Source of the DNA: UBA668 sp031413415
GTDB lineage: Bacteria > Actinomycetota > Acidimicrobiia > Acidimicrobiales > Ilumatobacteraceae
Length of the DNA: 18,849 nucleotides
Reading direction: 5' to 3'
NCBI GenBank assembly: GCA_031413415.1
Contig: JANOET010000348.1
Location: 1 to 18,849 of the forward strand
The notes under the pieces are model-generated. The model had not been told where the DNA came from, searched no databases, and saw nothing but the letters and a program-made list of their open reading frames with translations. A program made the position numbers and the translations under genes. How positions within the stretch are numbered: position 1 is the stretch's first letter; each line of letters opens with the position of its first letter. Of this stretch, positions 14,849-18,849 are shown one piece after another.

Positions 14849-14865
14849 CCGGCCCGGCGGGCCGG
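14849..14865. terminator. GC-only hairpin, possible terminator
   Basis: CCGGCCC, spacer GGC, then GGGCCGG give a perfect 7-bp GC stem with a 3-base loop. No T tract follows immediately. It lies 405 bp after the glycosyltransferase operon and could end a transcript coming from there or from the short ORF. Confidence 0.35.
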
Positions 14866-15037
14866 GCATGTCGAGAAACCTCTCCCATGTTTGAAAGCGC
14901 GCGTTGCGGCAGCGGGTAATTTTTCCTACTCCCCGAACTCGCCCAACCGTGATGCGTGGTGTTTTCGACTGGGCTTAAGACTTTGGGCGGGCATCTTTGG
15001 GCGCATTGTTGCCTCTTTGGCTCGGGACTGATGGCGG

Positions 15038-15053
15038 CTTGACTTTAGTCAAG
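15038..15053. promoter_or_regulatory. Palindrome upstream of the heme peroxidase, possible operator
   Basis: CTTGACT, TT, AGTCAAG is a perfect inverted repeat with 7-bp arms, ending 66 bp before the peroxidase ATG. It contains TTGACT (15039-15044), which could serve as a -35 box, although I see no good -10 at 17-18 bp. Position and symmetry suggest a regulator site. The surrounding ~200 bp is more AT-rich than the coding parts. Confidence 0.4.
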
Positions 15054-15119
15054 TTTGTGGAAAGTTAAAGATCTAGATTTCCGGCTATCGGCTGGGAACT
15101 CAGAGCGGGGACGGGCAAC

Positions 15120-15845
15120 ATGTTTGGACGACGGATTTCTTTGTCGCGCCTTTTTGATCGGCGCGACGCGGTCTTAGGGCGTTTGCCCGACCGCAACATC
15201 GGTTCACGGCGCACCAACCGGCGTACACGATTCGCAGCCAGCGCGGCGATCGTCTCCCTGGTGGGTGGTCTCATGGTCACCTCAGTCGGGAGCGGCGTAC
15301 AAGCGGCCCCGGTGGGGCAAGGGTTCAACCTGAATGCCGCCGACCTGCGCTTTATTCTGACGCAGATCAAGATCGCAGAAGAGCACGTGACCGCGCCCGG
15401 CTATGCCTGCGAGGCGCTCCTCGGGCCTTCTGTGGAAGAAAAGGTTCCCAGCCCGGTGCTCCCGTTCGGCTTGCGGTCGGTGGACGGGTCGTGCAACAAC
15501 CTCCAACCCGGGCAGGGAGACTTTGGCCGGGCGGATGAACTCTTCCCGCGCATGCTCACGCCGAACTTCCGCGATGCGGAGGGTTTCGACCCGCCTGGCC
15601 CCGACCCGTTCGGTCCCACATCGTATACGCAGACGAGTGGATTCGTCGCCGACTCCCAGCCCCGCACCGTCAGCAACCTGGTCGTAGACCAGACGGCGAG
15701 CAACCCGGCGGCAGTAGCGGCGGCCGGCGAGGGCGCCGTGGCTGACCCCATTACCGGTTCGTTCTTCATTCCGAACGCGGCCCCGGATACCGGCCTCTCC
15801 GCGCCCTACAACTCGGTGTTCACGTTCTTCGGCCAATTCTTCGAT
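15120..15845 (+). CDS. Secreted animal-type heme peroxidase, N-terminal part, cut by the contig junction
   Basis: The ATG at 15120 is preceded by GGGGA. The first ~62 residues are a long export signal: an Arg-rich n-region (MFGRRISLSRLFDRR...GSRRTNRRTRF), a hydrophobic stretch (AASAAIVSLVGGLMVTSVGSG) and a likely cleavage site near VQAAP. The mature part 'GQGFNLNAADLRFILTQIKIAEEHV' and the end 'YNSVFTFFGQFFD' match bacterial animal-haem-peroxidase-like proteins, in which FGQFFDHG carries the distal haem His. Here the sequence departs from the family exactly at that His (FFDR...), and the following ~24 codons belong to another gene read out of frame. The family normally extends for several hundred more residues. 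The truncation is most likely an assembly artefact, not biology. Confidence 0.75.
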
Positions 15846-15852
15846 CGCGCTC
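15837..15852. other. Chimeric junction between two genomes
   Basis: To the left the peroxidase frame reads ...FTFFGQFFD and then loses its family pattern. To the right the NuoG frame reads (S)IALTSFKDAAVDNADVLLPIAPFTETAGSF. The switch lies within a few bases around TTCGATC (15840-15846), which fits both sides and so acts as microhomology. Gene families, codon use and operon style differ on the two sides: actinobacterial left, betaproteobacterial right. Confidence 0.85.
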
Positions 15853-16516
15853 ACCTCGTTCAAGGACGCGGCGGTGGACAACGCCGACGTGCTGCTGCCG
15901 ATCGCTCCCTTCACTGAAACAGCGGGCAGCTTTGTCAACGCGGAAGGCCGGCTGCAGAGCTTTGCCGGCGTGGTCGCGCCGCTCGGCGAAACCCGTCCGG
16001 CCTGGAAGGTGTTGCGTGTACTCGGCAACCTGCTCGACTTGCCGGGCTTCGGCTTCGACAGCGCCGAGCAGGTGCGTGCCGAGGCCCTCGGCGATGCGGC
16101 GAGCCTGAGCTCCAGGCTCGACAACCGCGCGGCGGCGATGCCGGCAGCGAACGGCGCTGCGCCGGGGCTTCTGTCGTCGCTCTCATCACTCTCATCGCCG
16201 CCATCGGCATCAGGCCTGGAGCGCATTTCCGACATTCCGATCTACGCCGCCGACGCGCTGGTGCGCCGCGCCGAATCGCTGCAACTGACGGCCGACGCGC
16301 GTGCGCCGAAGGCCAGCCTGCCCAGCCGGCTGTGGGCCGAACTCGGCCTGAACCCGGGGCGATGCCGTGCGGCTGACGCAAGGCAGCGCGACGCTGCTTA
16401 TCGCCGCGGCGCATGACCCGAGCCTGGCGCCGAACGTGGTGCGCGTGCCGGCAGGGCATGCCGACACGGCCGCGCTCGGCGCGATGTTCGGCACGCTCAC
16501 CGTGGCCAGGGTCTAG
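15841..16516 (+). CDS. nuoG: NADH-quinone oxidoreductase subunit G, C-terminal part, with a frameshift
   Basis: The frame 'LTSFKDAAVDNADVLLPIAPFTETAGSFVNAEGRLQSFAGVVAPLGETRPAWKVLRVLGNLL' is the C-terminal molybdopterin-oxidoreductase-like part of NuoG, the large iron-sulfur subunit of the complex I peripheral arm. The N-terminal part with the iron-sulfur clusters is missing because of the junction. Near the end the frame breaks in a run of four G (16356-16359): removing one G restores 'ELGLNPGDAVRLTQGSATLLIAAAHDPSLAPNVVRVPAGHADTAALGAMFGTLTVARV' and a stop at 16514-16516, close to nuoH. Left as it is, the frame ends at 16416. A homopolymer sequencing error is the simplest reason. Confidence 0.85.
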
Positions 16517-16543
16517 GCCGAGCTGCATGACCAGGCGCGCGAC

Positions 16544-17611
16544 ATGATCGACAGCTTCAACCAGTTCGGCGCGTCATTGCTCGGCCCCACGCTGTGGGCC
16601 GTCGTCTGGAGCTTGATCAAGATCGTCGCGCTGCTGGTGCCGCTGATGGCCAGCGTGGCCTACCTGACGCTGTGGGAGCGCAAGGGCATCGGCTTCACGC
16701 AACTGCGCCCCGGCCCGAATCGCATCGGCCCCTTCGGCCTGCTGACACCGATCGCCGATGCGGTGAAGCTGATGTTCAAGGAGATCATCCGCCCCACCGC
16801 GGCGAACAAGCCGCTGTTCTTCCTGGGGCCGGTGATGACCATCATGCCGGCGCTGGCCGCCTGGGTGGTGATCCCCTTCGGCCCCGAGGTGGCGCTGGCC
16901 AACATCAATGCCGGGCTGCTGTTCCTGATGGCCATCACCTCGATGGAGGTGTACGGCGTGATCATCGCCGGCTGGGCCAGCAACTCCAAGTACGCCTTCC
17001 TCGGCGCGCTGCGCGCCTCCGCGCAGATGGTGTCCTACGAAATCGCCATGGGCTTCGCGCTGGTGGTGGTGCTGATGGTCTCGGCCAGCATGAACATGAG
17101 CGAGATCGTGCTCGGCCAGGACAAGGGTTACTTTGCCGGCATGGGGCTGAACTTCCTGTCATGGAACTGGTTGCCGCTGCTGCCGATCTTCGTGGTGTAT
17201 TTCATCTCCGGCCTGGCGGAAACCAACCGCCACCCTTTCGATGTGGTCGAGGGCGAATCCGAAATCGTTGCCGGCCACATGATCGAATACTCGGGCATGG
17301 CCTTCGCCATGTTCTTCCTGGCCGAATACGCCAACATGATCCTGGTGTCGATGCTGGCGGTGCTGCTGTTCCTGGGCGGCTGGCTGCCGCCCATCGACGC
17401 CGCGCCCTTCACCTGGCTGCCGGGTTGGGGCTGGCTCATCCTCAAGACCTTCGTCGTCGTCACGATGTTCCTGTGGGTGCGCGCCACCTTCCCGCGCTAC
17501 CGCTACGACCAGATCATGCGGCTGGGCTGGAAGATCTTCATCCCCGTCACGCTGGTGTGGCTGGTGGTGGTGGGGCTGTGGATCCAGTCGCCGCTGAACA
17601 TCTGGCATTGA
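16544..17611 (+). CDS. nuoH: NADH-quinone oxidoreductase subunit H
   Basis: A 355-aa, multi-pass inner-membrane protein of complex I that forms the quinone-binding chamber and the link to the proton-pumping arm. Both family signatures are intact: 'ERKGIGFTQLRPGPNRIGPFGLLTPIADAVKL' (about 46-77) and 'AETNRHPFDVVEGESEIVAGHMIEYSGMAFAMFF' (about 226-259). About eight hydrophobic segments are visible and the length is normal. It lies 27 bp after the restored nuoG stop. Its stop codon TGA shares a base with the AGGAGG of nuoI. The sequence style is that of Burkholderiales. Confidence 0.97.
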   Translation: MIDSFNQFGASLLGPTLWAVVWSLIKIVALLVPLMASVAYLTLWERKGIGFTQLRPGPNRIGPFGLLTPIADAVKLMFKEIIRPTAANKPLFFLGPVMTIMPALAAWVVIPFGPEVALANINAGLLFLMAITSMEVYGVIIAGWASNSKYAFLGALRASAQMVSYEIAMGFALVVVLMVSASMNMSEIVLGQDKGYFAGMGLNFLSWNWLPLLPIFVVYFISGLAETNRHPFDVVEGESEIVAGHMIEYSGMAFAMFFLAEYANMILVSMLAVLLFLGGWLPPIDAAPFTWLPGWGWLILKTFVVVTMFLWVRATFPRYRYDQIMRLGWKIFIPVTLVWLVVVGLWIQSPLNIWH

Positions 17612-17623
17612 GGAGGCCCCGCC

Positions 17624-18121
17624 ATGTCAGCCGTCACGTCGATCAAGGAACTGATGTCCAGCTTCATGCTGGCCGAGTTGTTCAAGGGCATGCGCATCAC
17701 CGGCAAGTATTTCTGGGCGCGCAAGATCACGGTGCAGTATCCGGAAGAAAAAACGCCGCTCAGCCCGCGCTTCCGCGGCCTGCATGCGCTGCGCCGTTAT
17801 GAAAACGGCGAAGAGCGCTGCATTGCCTGCAAGCTGTGCGAGGCGGTGTGCCCGGCGCTGGCCATCACGATTGAATCCGAAGTGCGCGACGACGGCTCGC
17901 GCCGCACCACGCGCTATGACATCGACCTGACGAAGTGCATCTTCTGCGGCTTCTGCGAAGAAAGCTGCCCGGTGGATTCGATCGTCGAAACCCACATCCT
18001 CGAATACCACGGCGAAAAACGCGGCGACCTGTACTTCACCAAGGACATGCTGCTCGCCGTGGGTGACCGCTACGAAAAAGAGATCGCTGCCGCAAAGGAG
18101 GCCGACGCCAAGTACCGCTGA
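17624..18121 (+). CDS. nuoI: NADH-quinone oxidoreductase subunit I (2x[4Fe-4S] ferredoxin-like)
   Basis: A 165-aa subunit carrying clusters N6a and N6b, which pass electrons towards N2 and quinone. The two cysteine motifs are complete: CIACKLCEAVCP (Cys 66, 69, 72, 76) and CIFCGFCEESCP (Cys 105, 108, 111, 115). AGGAGG at 17611-17616 lies 7 bases before the ATG. Size and the 'RGLHALRRYENGEERC' lead-in are typical of proteobacterial NuoI. It follows nuoH by 12 bp and precedes nuoJ by 31 bp in the standard order. Confidence 0.97.
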   Translation: MSAVTSIKELMSSFMLAELFKGMRITGKYFWARKITVQYPEEKTPLSPRFRGLHALRRYENGEERCIACKLCEAVCPALAITIESEVRDDGSRRTTRYDIDLTKCIFCGFCEESCPVDSIVETHILEYHGEKRGDLYFTKDMLLAVGDRYEKEIAAAKEADAKYR

Positions 18122-18152
18122 GCCCGCAGCGGGCCGCCTGGCGCTTAACCCC

Positions 18153-18791
18153 ATGAACATGACGAGCGCGCTGTTCTACTTCTTTTCCTTCGTGCTGCTG
18201 TTTGCGGCCTTCCGCGTCATCACCGCGCGCAGCACCGTGCATGCGGCGCTGTTCCTGGTGCTGGCCTTCGGCACCGCGTCGTGCGTGTGGATGCTGCTGC
18301 GCGCCGAGTTCCTTGCCATCGCGCTGGTGCTGGTCTACGTCGGCGCGGTGATGGTGTTGTTCCTGTTCGTGGTGATGATGCTCGATGTCGATGCCAGCAG
18401 CGTGCGCGAAGGCTTCTGGAAGCATTTCCCGCTGGCCGGTTTTGTCGGCGCGCTGATCGCGCTGGAGATGGCGCTGGTGCTGATGGGCGGGTTCCGCCTG
18501 ACCGAGGCGCCGCCGCCCAGCCCGATGGAGTTGAAGCTGGGCAACAGCAAGATGCTCGGCATCGAGATCTACACGCATTACCTGTATCCGTTGCAGGTGG
18601 CTGCGGTGCTGCTGCTGGTGGCGATCATCGCCGCCATTGCGTTGACGCTGCGCCAACGCAAGGACAGCCGCCACATGGACCCGGGCGCTCAGGTGCGGGT
18701 GAAGGCGGCCGACCGCGTGCGCCTGGTGAAGATGCGCCCGACCATCGAGCTGCCTTCCGTGCCGCCTGAAGGCGAAGGGGCGAAGCCATGA
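18153..18791 (+). CDS. nuoJ: NADH-quinone oxidoreductase subunit J
   Basis: A 212-aa membrane subunit from ATG 18153 (MNMTSALFYFFSFVLLFAAFRVITARSTVHAALFL); a longer frame to 18063 overlaps nuoI and is not used. Five hydrophobic segments are seen, including 'FLAIALVLVYVGAVMVLFLFVVMML', the conserved third helix of the family with its pi-bulge region. The C-terminal tail after the last helix (LRQRKDSRHMDPGAQVRVKAADRVRLVKM...) is longer than in E. coli and common in betaproteobacteria. The stop TGA overlaps an ATG (18788), but the sequence after it is not NuoK. Confidence 0.95.
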   Translation: MNMTSALFYFFSFVLLFAAFRVITARSTVHAALFLVLAFGTASCVWMLLRAEFLAIALVLVYVGAVMVLFLFVVMMLDVDASSVREGFWKHFPLAGFVGALIALEMALVLMGGFRLTEAPPPSPMELKLGNSKMLGIEIYTHYLYPLQVAAVLLLVAIIAAIALTLRQRKDSRHMDPGAQVRVKAADRVRLVKMRPTIELPSVPPEGEGAKP

Positions 18792-18849
18792 TCCAGCGAC
18801 GGGCCGCCCCTAGCTGGATCGCGCCCCCTTGGGGGGCCGGCGCCGTAGG
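18790..18849. repeat. Hairpin-rich intergenic repeat (REP-like) at the contig end
   Basis: GATCCAGC (18790-18797) pairs with GCTGGATC (18813-18820), and CCCCC (18824-18828) with GGGGG (18831-18835) across TT. Such C5-TT-G6 hairpins are frequent between genes in Burkholderiales genomes. It begins at the nuoJ stop and occupies the place where nuoK usually starts. Being repeated in the genome would explain why the contig stops here. Confidence 0.5.

Noticed and set aside
13820..14869. 349-aa minus-strand ORF over the second glycosyltransferase
   Set aside because: Low-complexity Ser/Pro/Arg/Ala composition, antisense to a clear GT1 gene.
14612..15031. 139-aa + strand ORF in the intergenic stretch
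   Set aside because: Arg-rich and without ordered pattern; the alternative 56-aa frame at 14649 looks more protein-like, though also weak.
15846..15917. Native C-terminus of the peroxidase (RAHLVQGRGGGQRRR...)
   Set aside because: These codons are nuoG read out of frame after the chimeric junction.
16594..17802. 402-aa + strand ORF overlapping nuoH
   Set aside because: Out-of-frame reading of nuoH, which has unmistakable family signatures in its own frame.
18788..18849. Start of nuoK at the ATG overlapping the nuoJ stop
   Set aside because: The encoded peptide (MIQRRAAPSWIAPPWGAGA) is not hydrophobic and does not resemble NuoK; the DNA is a hairpin repeat.

Overview
The window is a high-GC contig built from two unrelated parts. 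Bases 1 to about 15,845 look like an actinobacterium, most likely an acidimicrobial (Ilumatobacter-like) lineage. That placement is inferred from an AfsR/SARP-type regulator, an MttB-family methyltransferase, a saccharopine-dehydrogenase-like oxidoreductase and a secreted animal-type heme peroxidase. Bases from about 15,845 to the end are a piece of the complex I operon (nuoG end, nuoH, nuoI, nuoJ) of a betaproteobacterium, probably Burkholderiales. The two parts meet inside a codon run where the peroxidase breaks off at its FGQFFD motif and NuoG begins mid-protein. I read this as a metagenomic assembly chimera.

The most interesting part is 1.5-11.2 kb. Four copies (A-D) of the 3' half of a tRNA-Arg(CCT) gene (anticodon loop, T arm, acceptor strand) lie at 1701-1744, 6339-6382, 9905-9947 and 11139-11168, all on the + strand and none with a matching tRNA 5' half. 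Three of them (A, C, D) are preceded by the same ~128 bp segment, which opens with two TTGTCCAT direct repeats 12 bp apart, always exactly 128 bp before the tRNA piece. Copy A also has a second TTGTCCAT pair 58 bp after it, followed at once by a truncated tyrosine recombinase. This is the layout of att core plus arm-type sites and suggests islands stacked in tandem at one tRNA-Arg(CCT) locus. The copies degrade from left (A, B nearly identical) to right (C one core change, D truncated), as expected if new elements enter next to an intact tRNA lying to the left of this window.

Cargo by segment. Left of A: the end of an acyl-CoA synthetase overlapped by a saccharopine-dehydrogenase-like gene. 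A-B: recombinase remnant, a scrap of a second AfsR-like ATPase gene, a short orphan ORF, an ECF sigma factor and a 900-aa SARP/NB-ARC/TPR regulator. B-C: a 3-hydroxyisobutyrate-dehydrogenase-like gene divergent from an mttB-like methyltransferase gene that overlaps a TetR regulator, with a perfect 16-bp-arm palindrome between them as the likely TetR operator. C-D: a two-gene PIN-toxin/HTH-antitoxin cassette. Right of D: a HEAT-repeat/GT4 glycosyltransferase overlapped by a GT1-type glycosyltransferase, then a 675-bp mostly empty stretch with hairpins, then the heme peroxidase.

The nuo part is compact: nuoG (with a one-base frameshift in a G run near its 3' end), nuoH, nuoI and nuoJ. The contig ends in a hairpin-rich repeat after nuoJ, where nuoK would be expected.
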